A stretch of DNA of 64,000 nucleotides, from contig JAJUBI010000003.1 of assembly GCA_022419385.1 (NCBI GenBank), forward strand, positions 682,001 to 746,000, read 5' to 3'. The notes under the pieces are model-generated. The model ran no database searches and was not told the DNA's origin. It saw only the letters and a list, made by a program, of their open reading frames with translations. Shown piece after piece: positions 22,783-34,165 of this stretch. A program made the position numbers and the translations under genes. Origin of the DNA: Paraconiothyrium sp. Pb-2020. Lineage: Eukaryota; Ascomycota; Dothideomycetes; Pleosporales; Didymosphaeriaceae. Numbering within the stretch: position 1 is the stretch's first letter; each line of letters starts with the position of its first letter.

Positions 22783-24420
22783 ATGGATCGCATTCTCGAG
22801 CTTGTAAAAGGTGTGCCGGAGGTGTCGACGGAGCAGATCTACTGGATGATCGATCATGCATGTCGGGTGGACAAATTGAGTTTCAAGGTGGGTAACAAAA
22901 GTTGAGCGAAGACAGACGAGGCGATTCTAACGTACCAGGTCGTGTCGATACTGCTCGCCATCCTCGCGGTATTGGCATCTATCGCGCGATTAGTTTTTCG
23001 ATATCGAAGCGCGCAAACACTGAACCTGGAGGACTATTTCATACTCTTCGCGACAACTTGCTTGATCGCTGAAACGGGCCTGCTTCTTTCCTTCACCGAC
23101 ACGATTTATCGAATTGATGGCGCCACACTCAACGTATCTGTCCTCAAGTTTCTCACTGGCGATCCCGAGCTGAGCAAGGAGCTACTCAACAGCGGACCTT
23201 CGGTTCTGATCGCGTACCTTACTTTGGGCTGGTTGGCCATATTCGCGGTCAAGTCCAGCTTTCTGGCGCTATTTCATAAGATGTGCAGGAATGTCAGTCG
23301 AAAGCTCACAGCATACTTCTGGGTGACCGTGGCTGCGACGGCAACGAGCTGCGTTGTCGTGATCTTAGAAAGCTTCATATTGTGTCCGCGCTTTGGTGCA
23401 GATGCGACACAATGTTTCTTGGAGAACCAATACACATTCAGTATCAGCTCGGGTGTTGTGGTGCAATCATTGGATATTGCCACCGATCTGATGAGTATGC
23501 AGTCGTAGTCTGCAAGATGGGAACACGCTCGCTAATTCTAGCAGTTATCAGTATTCCTTTGACATTGTTGAAGATGTCGCACCTCAAACTGCAGAACAAG
23601 ATGCGCATAGCGACCGTCTTGTGTCTCTCAAGTATATGCGTCATTCTTAGCATTATACGCCTTGCCGCCGGAATGCATCGCAACGTCTTTGGAAAATGGC
23701 AGTTCGGGATGGCTTGGCTAAGCTTCATGTTGCACTGCGAAGCTTCAGTGGCCGTCATGGCCGGGTCTATGCCCGCCTTGCGTGCGTTCTATACATCCCG
23801 CCGTAGCCGCAGGACCGAGATGCAAAGTGAAAAACAGAACGAAAAACTTCCGAAAAATGTGAAAGATAAAGCGTTGCGGGTACTCGGTTCAATGCGAAAG
23901 AAAGAACAGCCAGTACTGCCGCGATATGAGCGAGTACAACCGAGAGCATCGATAGCGAAATGGCGGCAGTCTATTGTGGGTATCATTCCACGAAGACCGA
24001 TGACCTACAAAGGAGGTAACCTGAATGTCATCGACCCGAATGGCCAACGCTACTCAGCAGCAGAGAGTGTAATGGTCCACCCTACGCTAGCATACCACAA
24101 TATCAGGAAGCAGGAGCTACAAAGGGACGGTATAAGGGTCAAGAAGCACGAGACGATCCTTTGGAGTGAGTTCGCGAGATCAAAGTACGCATCAGTGGAT
24201 ATGAGCGAGGTATGTAACCCAAAGTGCAGCACAAAGGTGCAGACATGGCTAACGAACGCAGGCGACATCGCAGAGCGGAACTATAATATCGTCAGCAGGC
24301 ACTAGCCCTGACTTGAAGAGTAGTGAGTTGGCTTTTCCTGCCAGGACAATGTCGGCGAGGAAGATCGACTACTTCCTTGATTCTCAGTTCGGTCCGAACA
24401 CAGCGGGAAAGCGCAGTTGA
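22783..24420 (+). CDS. 7-TM PTH11-like integral membrane protein
   Basis: 495 residues in four exons: 22783-22887, 22939-23494, 23542-24209 and 24262-24420. The first exon gives the N-terminal segment MDRILELVKGVPEV. TM1 (VVSILLAILAVLASIARLVF) is followed by LNLEDYFILFATTCLIAETGLL, the D-D/E-Y-F hallmark. Next come LGWLAIFAVKSSFLALFHKM, TATSCVVVILESFILCPRF, then DIATDLMTVISIPLTLLKM across an intron, and a last TM with GMAWLSFMLHCEASVAVMAGSMPALR. The cytoplasmic tail is unusually long and basic (about 200 residues), which may couple to signalling partners. It belongs to a different subfamily from the receptors at 12643 and 24887. Its last exon faces the convergent 7-TM gene 466 bp away. Confidence 0.85.
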
Positions 24421-24886
24421 AGCGCGGAGAGGCGATTGCATAATACCATAATGTCTAGCCTGTGTAGGCTATTATTAGATACCCAAATTAATACGTTCAT
24501 TCGAGGTCAGGATATTGTACAGCAGGTCGTGATGCGAGGCTAAACATGAAACCTTGAGGTACTATCCTCGATATGATGAGCTGGCTTGTGGTCGTCAGCA
24601 CTCATCTAGCATCTCTTCCCTATTGAAAGGACTAGCTACCTCCCTCATCCGTCTCACCCCAACAGTGTTCCCCTCCTTGCAAGTGAGCAAATAATCCATT
24701 GGTAGACGTCGCTGAATTAGACCGACATCGCTATAACGCCGTGACAAGATCGTCTATTAAAAATGGGAAGGCCGGCTCCCGCTACAGTGACAAATGCAGC
24801 AACAAAAGCGCCTTGTTCGATAGTTCATGAAGGCATCCGAGATCTTGAAGTAATGCAAAACAGTCCTTGTCGCCCAGCAAAATCGA
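24421..24886. other. intergenic between convergent 7-TM genes
   Basis: 466 bp. Thirty-five bases after the stop there is a small hairpin, TAGCCT-GTGT-AGGCTA (24456-24471), within AT-rich DNA; it might affect 3' end formation but no role is shown. Confidence 0.35.
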
Positions 24887-26023
24887 TTAAACAACATCGG
24901 ATCCCGTCGCAGGCCGTTGCGAAGATCCCACGCTTCCCGTTTTGAAAGCAACAGAATCAATACGTGTGGCATGCTTCGTCAGTCGAGGAGAGTCTTGACT
25001 CCCAAAGCTGTCATCAGCACCATGCTCAATCTCAGATGACAACTGCACGGTATTGACAAAGCTCGGCCGCGTCAACTGGTGCTCCTTCAGTATGCCTAAT
25101 TGCTTCAATAACCGCTCAGCAGGAGACTTCAAAGCCGGAAGTGAACATGCGATAATGCCGACGATATTCTCCAATATTGCGTATGTCGAAGGGACCATGG
25201 TCGCTTGTAGGGCGTCGCCGGCGCCGTAACTCAAGAAAGTGCTCATTTTCGCGCAGAGGATGGCTGTCGCGAGCAGACCGAGCGACATGAGAAATCCGAT
25301 GAGTACCTTCTCTGAGATTGACCGCGAGAGACCACGAATGAGTTTGATCGGCATAAGTGAGAAAGCGAGGTCCATCAGAATGTAAACCCCTAGCAAAAGT
25401 CAGTATCAGTGAAGATATAGGTCACGTCGGACATACCAGACACAGCCCACCCATAATTCACGATCGGCGTCGTCGGCCAGCACTTCACGTCCGGAATGGT
25501 TTCCCAGCTTGCGGAGATTGGAGTACATTGCCCCAGCTGAATGACGAAGTACGACGTCGTGATAAGGCACTGTAGACCCATGGTGAAGTATAGAGTCCAC
25601 TTCCACCACGTACTCGAGTCGAAACGGAGCAATGATGCCGCCACCGACAGGCGTACCAAGCATAGCGAAAAGAGCCATGACAGTTGCATCCCAAACTGCA
25701 TCTTAAGCGCCAGCTTCAGGTCGCTCGGTACGACGTACGCCATAGGCTTTCCCCATCCGTGTGAGATAGCCGTATAAGCGAAGGACATGCTGAGGAGGGA
25801 GAGCACCTGGCATTCGTTAGCGAAGATCTCTGTCGTTTGCTGGAAAACCGACCTCCCCTCCGAGGATGAGCCAGTCATCTAGGTAGAGTCTCCCTATCCT
25901 CCTTGCTCGAGTGTAGATGCGCAGAACGACGAGCACCAGGGCAATGACACCCAGGATCGTCACCGGGACCAAGTAAATCGAAGAATTGTTCGAGTACGGT
26001 GGGATCACCGTTGCCGTAGCCAT
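24887..26023 (-). CDS. 7-TM rhodopsin/SAT4-like integral membrane protein
   Basis: 347 residues in three exons: 26023-25853, 25806-25437 and 25389-24887. The first in-frame ATG is at 26023; the open frame further upstream lacks ATG. Features: N-glycosylation-prone N-terminus, TM1 IYLVPVTILGVIALVLVVLRIYTRA, the hallmark YLDDWLILGGEVLSLLSM (joined across intron 1, whose donor is the weak GTCGGT), LSWLFSLCLVRLSVAASLLRF, LGQCTPISASW, VNYGWAVSGVYILMDLAFSLMPIKLI and a last TM followed by ENIVGIIACSLPALKSPAERLL. The tail of about 90 residues is Ser-rich. This is the standard fungal rhodopsin-domain family with unknown ligand. Confidence 0.87.
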
Positions 26024-27836
26024 GGTAGCTGGTGTCACAGCTGTCAACGTTTCGCACTACAAGCGGTCCACGGACGCCGTCACGGGGAACGGGGAAAGAG
26101 GGTCGTGGAGACGAGGCACGGAAGAAAAACTTCCCAGGCATACCCAGGCTATAGCACTAACAGCGGGAGGTCCATTGCGCGCCGCACCGCACCGCTGATG
26201 GTTTTCCAAGACGCGACACGAACTGGTCCACGGAAGAAAGCGCCCAATTCACGAACAAAGTTTGACGTGTGCGGGAAGACACAGTGTAGGGCAAGGATGA
26301 TGTTGTTCGATACGCCGCAAGGCCCCTTTGACGCGCCGCGCGTCAGGCATTTAAGATTTGCGCCTCCCGTTAAAATCTCGAACACATGGATGGTGGCGCA
26401 CACCTGTTGCGTTTCCCCGCGAGTGGTCCGCGGTGATTTTACCCTTTGCGTTTTGCCGGCCTGATCCGGTCCCGTTACGGTTAGCCATTGCCGATATCGA
26501 GACTGGTCTGGGGCTTCATGACTCGAACTTGGAACGACCGTCCCAGCGTCCACGGAGCTGTTCCGAATACCCAGACCGTCTCCCCTGGAGCTAGAGGCAC
26601 GAGAGCAATCTTTAACGACTGCTCACCGCATCCTTCCATTCATGATTCGCCTCCAAAGGGCTTCACCAGACGTTTTCTCTCGTAGGAATTTATCCGGCTA
26701 CCACTACGCGCTCAAAACGTCTCATCCACCGCCTCGCCAGGTTACGAGTGCACATAAAGTTTCCTCGCCTACATTGGAAATTACGTACACACTCGTACAC
26801 TCGACTGATCTCCTGAACAGCAGTGTCTTCAACTCAGCCTCAAGCCACAATCTATTGGATTATTGATGAGCCGTAAACCAATCAATACTCGCATGAACCA
26901 CAAATGCACGCCCAAAAGCACCCAATCATCAGATGCCCCTAGGTTCCAAAGCTCTCCAGACTATCAAGGTTGCGAAAGTACACAGTGTTGCGGAACGTGG
27001 CACAGTAACCTTTCAAGGACTGCTACGTAATACGACAACCCATAGACTAGGGCGTTCACAGAATTGCAATGGGTACAATACAGATCTCAGCATGGAACCC
27101 AGCTGCGAGACATCAGCCTCCGGACGGTCGCGTCCTGGCTGCTCAGCCTGTCAGCGATGTCCCAAGGTGCTTCCTCAAAGCGGGCCGTAGAGCGTGCACC
27201 CAGAACGTTAACGTGTGCATGCCCTACCCCGCCAAAACTCACCAGCGCTGCCCGCGCGCCAAAACTCGCGCGCTTGTCGTGCACCCACGCGAGGATCCTA
27301 GGCTGGTCGCTGAACTTGAGATCTAGCGTAATGAAGGCCGTACCCTGCGCTGAAAGGTAGCCGTAGTTGAAGTTGGTTGTCCCGTAGTATCACAATATGA
27401 CCGTTGATCTGCGCCTGGAACGTGCTTCCCATGGAAGAAGCGGGATGGCGTGTATCTTAAGCAACCCCGAGGTGGTGCGAAGGTGAGGGGAGAGGGATAG
27501 ATGAGTGGCGAAGTCGATCTACACCCGCCCATGTAAAGATGCCAAGCAGGCTTGAACTTCAGCCTTGTGCGCTTGCAAAAACATGCTGCCTACGTAGATT
27601 CTGCCTACGTAGATTCTGCCTTCTTAAACACTTCTTTTTCGAAGACATCTCGTCAGGAGCTAGCCCTCCGATTCGACCCAACCACCTTGCGCCTTTCTGG
27701 AACGCAACAAGGATGGTAGATACACTTTGGCCGAGTTTATTGGCGATAGCATTCCTTAATACGCCGTCTTTTCTTATACTTGGGGTGCGGATCACGAGTG
27801 CACAAGCCGAGGCTGCAGCCAAGCTGCGTGACGGCT
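26024..27836. other. intergenic, 1.8 kb
   Basis: GC-rich to about 27.3 kb, with open but unconvincing frames on both strands. A 15-bp tandem repeat lies at 27586-27621. No gene identified. Confidence 0.4.
27586..27621. repeat. 15-bp tandem repeat, 2.4 copies
   Basis: CTGCCTACGTAGATT occurs at 27586-27600 and 27601-27615, then CTGCCT. The unit contains the palindrome CTACGTAG. Confidence 0.85.
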
Positions 27837-28718
27837 CGAAATGAGGCTGAAGTCCAAGCTGCAAAAGAAGCGCAAGATGCAAAAGAGGCATACGAAAATG
27901 CAATGCATGAATATGAGCAAGCATATTCTGCTATGAGGGATGCTGAAGTTGAAGCTGCGATAGAGTGTCTTGCTCGAAAGGAGGCCGTGGCCGAAGATGC
28001 GTAAAGGTTCTAAGAAGAGGCGCTGGCTGGAGCTGCTGAAATTGTTAATGAATTACAATAGGTGGAAGCTGTTTACGAGAAAGCGCTTACTGATAGCAGG
28101 GCCGCTATCGAGAAGCTGAAAAATGCTTACACGACTTTCGAAGAAGAAACCTCGAAGTTGATGCTCAGTGATATTTCTAATCCCCCAATTGAACTCAAGG
28201 ATGCTGTCGGCCACCAATTCAGCCTCCCATGGCATATCTGCAAAACCTGGAAGGTGTGGCACGCCAGTCCTTCCCCTTTATATCCAAAGCTAATCTCGTG
28301 TTAGGGAATGGAAGAGTTGATCGAGCAGGCTTTCCTCTATGTCGACACAATCGGTCCGCAAGTGCATGAAGGACGCTACAACCTTGTTGATTCTAATGGC
28401 GAAATCGTCATTCCCCAGACGTGGGAAACAACTGCACAGCCTGGGATAGCCATCACGATGCACATGTGGCCAATGCCTGAGTCACCTGAAGACGCTCTCA
28501 TTCCCCCATTTACTTCGGCAGCGCGCCTATCTAGAGACTTAACCCTCGCGAAGAGTGAGGACGAACGTAAGGAGGAAGTTCGGGAGGCCCCGTCGCCACC
28601 GGTCGAGATGATCCCAGTTACGCCAGCGAGAGATTGTCGAAAAAGAAGAGGGTTGCGTACTCTGTCACGACTCATACGACGGGTGCGTGAGGGGCAAAGT
28701 CGCTCTCACACGCAGTAG
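27837..28718 (+). pseudogene. coiled-coil / ubiquitin-like domain protein with in-frame stops
   Basis: One reading frame encodes Ala/Glu/Lys-rich heptad-like helices (EAEVQAAKEAQDAKEAYENA; VEAVYEKALTDSRAAIEKL) followed by a fungal ubiquitin-like domain: IELKDAVGHQFSLPWHICKTWK, a GT-AG intron at about 28252-28304, then GMEELIEQAFLYVD and the EGRYNLVDSNGEIVIPQTWE block typical of the C-terminal half. The helical part is broken by TAA at 28002, TAA at 28011 and TAG at 28059 with coding character intact on both sides and frame unchanged. A frame change also occurs near 27830. The hydrophilic tail (SRLIRRVREGQ) ends at 28718. Intact relatives are large fungal proteins of unknown role. This copy cannot give a full-length product. 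Confidence 0.65.
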
Positions 28719-29811
28719 ATATTGTCTGCTTGAGCACACTGCACGTTAAGCTTTGCAACTCTACCATAGTGGCCGGGTTTTCGGGCCATAATACATGGCA
28801 TGGGCTGCAGTGATTTGTTCACTCGACGCTAACGATTACGTGTCGCCCTCCCCTGGGCAAGAATCAAACAAGTCTTCATAACATGCGCTCGACGATTCGA
28901 CCCGCGTAAATAGACAACAATGCGCATTGGATGTATTAGCATATCATGATAGGTAGTCAATCGATCGAGTTCCCTCGGCGGTTGTCGATAAAGAGGCCAT
29001 CAGAGAATGGATACTCCACGTCTTTTAACATCGTTGACTAAAACTAGTGGAAGCTTCCGTGCAGCCCAACGATGAGATCGATGAGATCGGGAAACGCGAG
29101 TTTGGTACGCCAGGCCCACCTTGTTGCACAGACTAGGCGATCTCAATCTTCCGCCCCCATTTCACTCCAAGAACTCTCCTAGCCGCACTTCAATGCATGG
29201 AGCTTCCGGCATACTGGGATTTTGGAAATAACCAGTCATTTCAAGCTTTGGTATTTAAGCTGTGGTCGTCCATCGCATAGCAATCAAGCTCGCCGCTTTT
29301 CCATTAGCCTTACAATTCTTTCAAGGACCCACAAAGTGGTCGGTAGTCTAGCTAGCGCGATAGCTAAGCCAGGTGTCCCACACCGGAACTTTCTCTTACC
29401 GTCGCCTTAACAATAGAATTTGCATGCCAAAGCTGACAGTCTTTACAACATTTCGATGGTCGTCATCTTCGACGCCCTGACTAGTGCTTCAATAGCGTGG
29501 TGATGGTAGTGCCTCGGCTGTTTCTTTAGGCTGCTCCATATGCGGAATAGGCTCATCATGGATTCCCTTGATCAATCATGATCTGCACGAATATGGGGTT
29601 AGACTCTCGATGAGCATCCATTTGCATTGGATCCCGCGAAAGGGGCCGACGTCGCGTGAAGAGCCATGAGCAAAGCGTCGACGCAAGTGCCCAAGCTAGA
29701 CACGATCTCCGGTGATTAACAGCAGGCTTAAGAGACCACCAAAAGACCTCCGCATCCTCTCTCGTGGGGAAATCCAGAAGCGGCCTTCTCCTCGTCCGGT
29801 CCTACATCAAT
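28719..29811. other. intergenic, 1.1 kb
   Basis: No gene recognised. It presumably contains the lipase promoter at its right end. Confidence 0.45.
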
Positions 29812-31254
29812 ATGGCGCCTCTTGGGTCATACAGCGTCCTAGCGACATCGTGTCTCTTGCTTGCTGCCAATGGCGCCCCGGCACCCGTGGGAAATTCCGG
29901 ATTCCACTCGGCAACTGTCACTGTTCGCGCGCCAGCTCCAGAGCCACAGCTGGTTGGCGGCCTTATTGGTGGTCTTGTGGGAACTGTCGGCACTTTAACG
30001 ACTACAGTGGTTCAAGCCTTGAATGGTACACTGACGGAGCTGCTCGACCCGAAGCCCACAGCTTCACCAGAGAGCATTGATGATGTTCTCGACTATTTAC
30101 AGAAACGTTATCACAGTAAGAACAACACAGGATACGTTGGTAATGGCATCAACTATGCGCTGAATGGCATTCTGCCTACTCTCGCTGGAGTGGAGGGTTT
30201 TCAGGGGGCAACGATTGCAGAGGGCTCTCAAGGAATCAACTCGTTCACTAACAGCAACCCCGCACCTCCGAAGACGATTTATCCACAAGCCAGTTCTTCA
30301 GATCCTGAGTTCTCAGTCAGCGAGGCAGCGTTGCGGTCAGCCATCTACATCCCGTCTACATTCGATGCGAGTAATGCCCCTAATCCAGTCCTCCTTGTTC
30401 CTGGCACAGGCGCGTTCGGCGGTATCAACTACGAAGGCAACTTTGCGAAGATCTTGCAAGCCGATTCATCCATCGGCCAACCAGTGTGGCTGAACGTCCC
30501 TACCGCTCTGCTCATGGACGCTCAGGCGAACGCCGAATATGTCGCCTACGCTATAAATTACGTCAATGCAATTACAGGCAACAAGGTCAATGTCCTTGGC
30601 TGGTCGCAAGGCAACCTCGACACACAGTGGGCTTTGAAGTACTTCCCCTCGACACGCACATCTGCCAGACAGCTCATTTCAATCTCGCCTGACTTTCACG
30701 GAACTGTTTTGGCCAATCTTGTTGACATCGGCACGGATCCCGGCGACATAGTTCCGATGGCGCAAGCCGTTCTACAACAAGAGTACAATAGCAATTACGT
30801 GACGCAGCTACGCAAGGACGGGGGAGATTCAGCATACATTCCCACCACGACGTTCTACTCCGCTTTCTTCGATGAAATTGTCGAGCCGCAGCAGGATCCA
30901 TATGCATCCGCCTTCATCAATGATGCGCGTGGTGTTGGTGTCTCCAACAACGAGATTCAGAGCAAGTGCGGCGCGGCTCCTGCCGGTGCATTTGGTACTC
31001 ACGAGTCCCTCCTATTCAATGGCTTCGTTGTGACCTTGGCTCTTGAGGCATTGAAGAAGGGAACAGCAGTGCAGGCGAGTGAGATCGATCTGGCTACAGT
31101 CTGTCAGCAGGCCGTGTATCCTGGACTGGATTTGATAGATGTGCTTGCGACGGAAGCCTTGATCCCGCTGGCTGCAGTCAATATATTGGAATATATCGGC
31201 GCTGGAAAGGGGACTCTGGACGAGCCAGCCTTGAGATCGTACGCCACGCAGTAA
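29812..31254 (+). CDS. secreted lipase, Candida antarctica lipase B-like
   Basis: Intronless 480-residue alpha/beta hydrolase. The start is the ATG at 29812, directly followed by a signal peptide (MAPLGSYSVLATSCLLLAANG); the open frame further upstream has no ATG. A Gly/Val/Thr-rich pro-region precedes the catalytic domain. CALB hallmarks: oxyanion loop VPGTGAFGG, nucleophile elbow GWSQGN (Ser about 265), acid loop FFDEIVEPQQDP matching CALB's DEIVQPQ, and the His of GTHESLLFNGF. Like CALB the elbow is G-W-S-Q-G, not G-x-S-x-G with a small residue. Expected role: extracellular hydrolysis of esters or triglycerides. The neighbours are unrelated. Confidence 0.92.
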   Translation: MAPLGSYSVLATSCLLLAANGAPAPVGNSGFHSATVTVRAPAPEPQLVGGLIGGLVGTVGTLTTTVVQALNGTLTELLDPKPTASPESIDDVLDYLQKRYHSKNNTGYVGNGINYALNGILPTLAGVEGFQGATIAEGSQGINSFTNSNPAPPKTIYPQASSSDPEFSVSEAALRSAIYIPSTFDASNAPNPVLLVPGTGAFGGINYEGNFAKILQADSSIGQPVWLNVPTALLMDAQANAEYVAYAINYVNAITGNKVNVLGWSQGNLDTQWALKYFPSTRTSARQLISISPDFHGTVLANLVDIGTDPGDIVPMAQAVLQQEYNSNYVTQLRKDGGDSAYIPTTTFYSAFFDEIVEPQQDPYASAFINDARGVGVSNNEIQSKCGAAPAGAFGTHESLLFNGFVVTLALEALKKGTAVQASEIDLATVCQQAVYPGLDLIDVLATEALIPLAAVNILEYIGAGKGTLDEPALRSYATQ

Positions 31255-32374
31255 CAAGTGTACGGTGAGATGATCAATGATACTTTTCTTGTATATTTGT
31301 ACCTTTTCCAGATACTTGATGTTTGATACGAAATTGACATTAGTGGATTTGGCCGGGCTCATGCTTTAAAATTTGTCTCCTCTGTACGGTTCACACTAAA
31401 TTGCCGCTGTCTAGCAAGCCTCGCAAATAAATATCAAGAATATTATGCCACAAGCGGTGCAATCAAGCAGATGTTATGATGTCGAAGATAATATATTGTA
31501 TGATGTCTTTCGGATTGCACCAAACACTTGACGTCCAAACAACTATTCCCACATTCGGCAGAGCCATACTAAAATCTCTTGTCATTTTGGAGCAGCGCCT
31601 CTTGCGTTGTGATTATCGCTACGACCGGTTATTACCCATAGTATGCTTATTGTAATTGAACTCTGGATAGTGGGCCACTTTTGGATAGGGTTTGCGCGTC
31701 TTTGGCTTCCTAGGTACCGTACATAGATAATTTGCTCCGCTATTGCAAGTCGATGCAGATACAAAAGTTCGGGGGCAGTGAACATTTGACGTCAAGATTG
31801 GAAACCAAAGTCGTTGAATACACTGGCTATATTACCAAACAACACCGATTTTTTGTCAGGATGCCCTTCCTCTTCAAAAGCCTGAGGCTTTGAGGGGAAG
31901 AGGCAAGAGAGTATTTGCGATGTGTTGTTTGCTCTCGACACATCTATCCTAAATATCCCGGTCTACACAGTAGACCCCTAGACCAGTTTGTTTGCCTTGT
32001 GTTCATTGCTCTCCGTGTTTGACCAGCCGTTCCCCATTCAACCACCGGGCCCAAGCTTCCTTTCTCCAGTCATTCACTTGGCGATCAAACGTAAAATTGG
32101 GAGTTGCACGTTTGTAGAAGTTAGGCAGGCGCAGAAAAAATTCTCGCTGCGTCCCGTGCGCTCTTGAGTCCCTGCCCCTTCGTTCACACTCTCTATATAA
32201 ACACTCCAGCACCTCACCACGACGATGATATCTCGCCACCCTTCTTCCACTTTGGCGACTCGCTCACTACGGTCGCAGCATCCCCTCCCCCCACAATCAC
32301 TTCTCCCAATCTAAACAACTCTCCCCCGTATACGCTGACCTTTCCTTTCGCCACTACCAGGAAGCTTCACCACC
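31255..32374. other. intergenic, 1.1 kb
   Basis: No gene. Contains CCTAGGTA at 31709-31716 and, near its right end, the TATA box and C/T-rich leader of the secreted protein gene. Confidence 0.5.
32194..32201 (+). promoter_or_regulatory. TATA box of the secreted protein gene
   Basis: TATATAAA lies 174 bp before the ATG at 32375, followed by a C-rich pyrimidine leader typical of strongly expressed fungal genes. Confidence 0.5.
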
Positions 32375-33037
32375 ATGAAGTACATCTCGGTCGTGTTCGT
32401 GGCCGCCACCACCCTGTTGGCTACCGTGTCCGCCATCCCCGCCCCGTAAGTACATCTTCGTTGGAACAAATAAAAGCACGAAACGTCGCTAACGCTTCAC
32501 AGGTCGAGTGGTCAGGTCCAGAACGTGGACAAGCCCAAATTCACGGCTCCGATCTCCACCTCTTACAAATCACACCTCGGGGACCGTCAGTCGGGAGGCA
32601 ACTTCAACGCGGTTGAAGAGCGCCAGGTGGATCCGGAGATCGAGCATAACACCGCTGAGACCGACAAGCGTCAAGTCGTCGACGATCCGAACGCTGAACT
32701 CGGCGCGCACCTCATCGACCTGTGGACCGACCCAAACTACGCTGGTAGCTTTACCTTCGCTGTCTATTCCCAGATGATCACCAGAAGCTGTGTCGACTAC
32801 TCCAATTTGCCGCAGACTTGGGCGTCTTTCAGGATCTATCCGCAAAACATCCTCTTCTACTGCACGTTCTACGCCAAGGCAAACTGCGCAGCCGGGGGGA
32901 AAGCCTTCACGATATCCGATGGAACAAATGGATACGCGATCCCTGATCTCGCGGCTTTCGGCGGTGGTCTCTGGAACCACAACATCCGATCGCTCAAGTG
33001 CCAGCCAGGTACCACAGGTGGCACATCTTCGTCATAG
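32375..33037 (+). CDS. small secreted protein, beta/gamma-crystallin-like
   Basis: 201 residues in two exons: 32375-32445 and 32503-33037. Signal peptide MKYISVVFVAATTLLATVSA. A pro-region to about residue 80 contains three sites ending in Arg-Gln (DRQ 51-53, ERQ 63-65, KRQ 79-81); the last is a Kex2 dibasic site, so the mature chain probably starts at Gln81. The mature part has four cysteines (about 120, 144, 152, 190). Its spacing, DPNYAGSFTF...CVDYSNLPQTWASF...GYAIPDLAAFGG...NIRSLKC, resembles a beta/gamma-crystallin domain with paired Greek-key repeats. The TATA box and leader suggest strong expression. Role unknown; it may be a cell-wall, stress or effector-like protein. Confidence 0.75.
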
Positions 33038-34165
33038 TCATTGATGAAGTGGATGGTTGTTAGATACGGTTTGGTCAGAGGAGTTCAGTGAGATGGGGCC
33101 TTACCCGTGCTATCGTAGACAGTACTAGTATCTGTGAATGGATGGCAGTATGTTCTTGTAATTCCTCGTGCTCATGCAGCTGTGCAGTGCAGCTGGAGTT
33201 TGTGACATTGAACGCAGCATCTGAGTTTGTGATCTTCAACGCAGTATCTTCTCTGTTCTGACGACCTTGCTGTAGGTGAAGTGGTACTTTGTGATCATAA
33301 GGATGTAAGATCGATGTCTAAGTCACGGAGCGGTGCGAAGACAGAGGGAGCGCGCAAGTCTTCACGTTGGCTTTTGAACAGTAGAGAAGATCTAATCGTG
33401 GGATGTTTGCTAAACACCATGATTCAGAGCCGACCAGTCGAGTAATTCCACACTTGCAAAACATGAGCGATAGCGGGACCAAATCTGACTGCCGTTTCAG
33501 ACCCGATTTCAGAAACACTGCGAAGACTCTCGTAATCGGGGTCAGGCAATTCCAACACATATACTTCATCCAACAAATCCTTGATGATCTTCCCTATTTA
33601 GTCCACGGAACAATGACGATCCTAAAAGGCAAAACGAGGCCAATGAGTCGACCTTGGCAATCAATTAAATGTTCGTTGGTCGTGCAAATGGAGCCAATAA
33701 AATGGCACGGCAGCAATCCTTGTGACAGTCTAACTGTGCACGTGAATTCTTTCGTTACACTGGTAGCAAACAAATATTACAGATGCACCGATTGAATAGT
33801 CGAGGTACACAAACACCATGAGGGTGCAGCTATGGTAGCTTCTTTGTTAGTGCTGGGCCCGCGGAATAATTACGTAACAGAAAGCTATTGGCAGATGACG
33901 TTTCCGACAGCACTTAGACTTGTACGACGGTAATAACTGTCATCGTTTGTAATGGGCCGTGCATATAAGCGGCAGAACCAGGCCTCGCCGACATGTGCCT
34001 CGGGCAGCTCCTTCCCCTTCCGTGACCGTTGCCCAACTTGGTTAAGCCCAAACACGCCGATTTTTCTCCGACCTTTCTCCCCACATAAACTTTCGTCTCA
34101 CCTTCAACGTCAACGTTCTTCTTGTTCTCTGTTTCGCGGACTCGAGCGCGTTGCAAAGGATAGCA
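33038..34165. other. intergenic, 1.1 kb
   Basis: No gene seen. TATAAG at 33964-33969 lies about 200 bp before the HPP gene and may be its TATA element. Confidence 0.45.

Noticed and set aside
26149..26553. 134-codon minus-strand frame
   Set aside because: GC-rich region with overlapping open frames on both strands; no motif, domain or splice support.
1..28718. Idea of one large secondary-metabolite cluster
   Set aside because: Oxidases, P450, hydrolase and a regulator are present, but no PKS, NRPS, terpene cyclase or prenyltransferase, and several members are broken.
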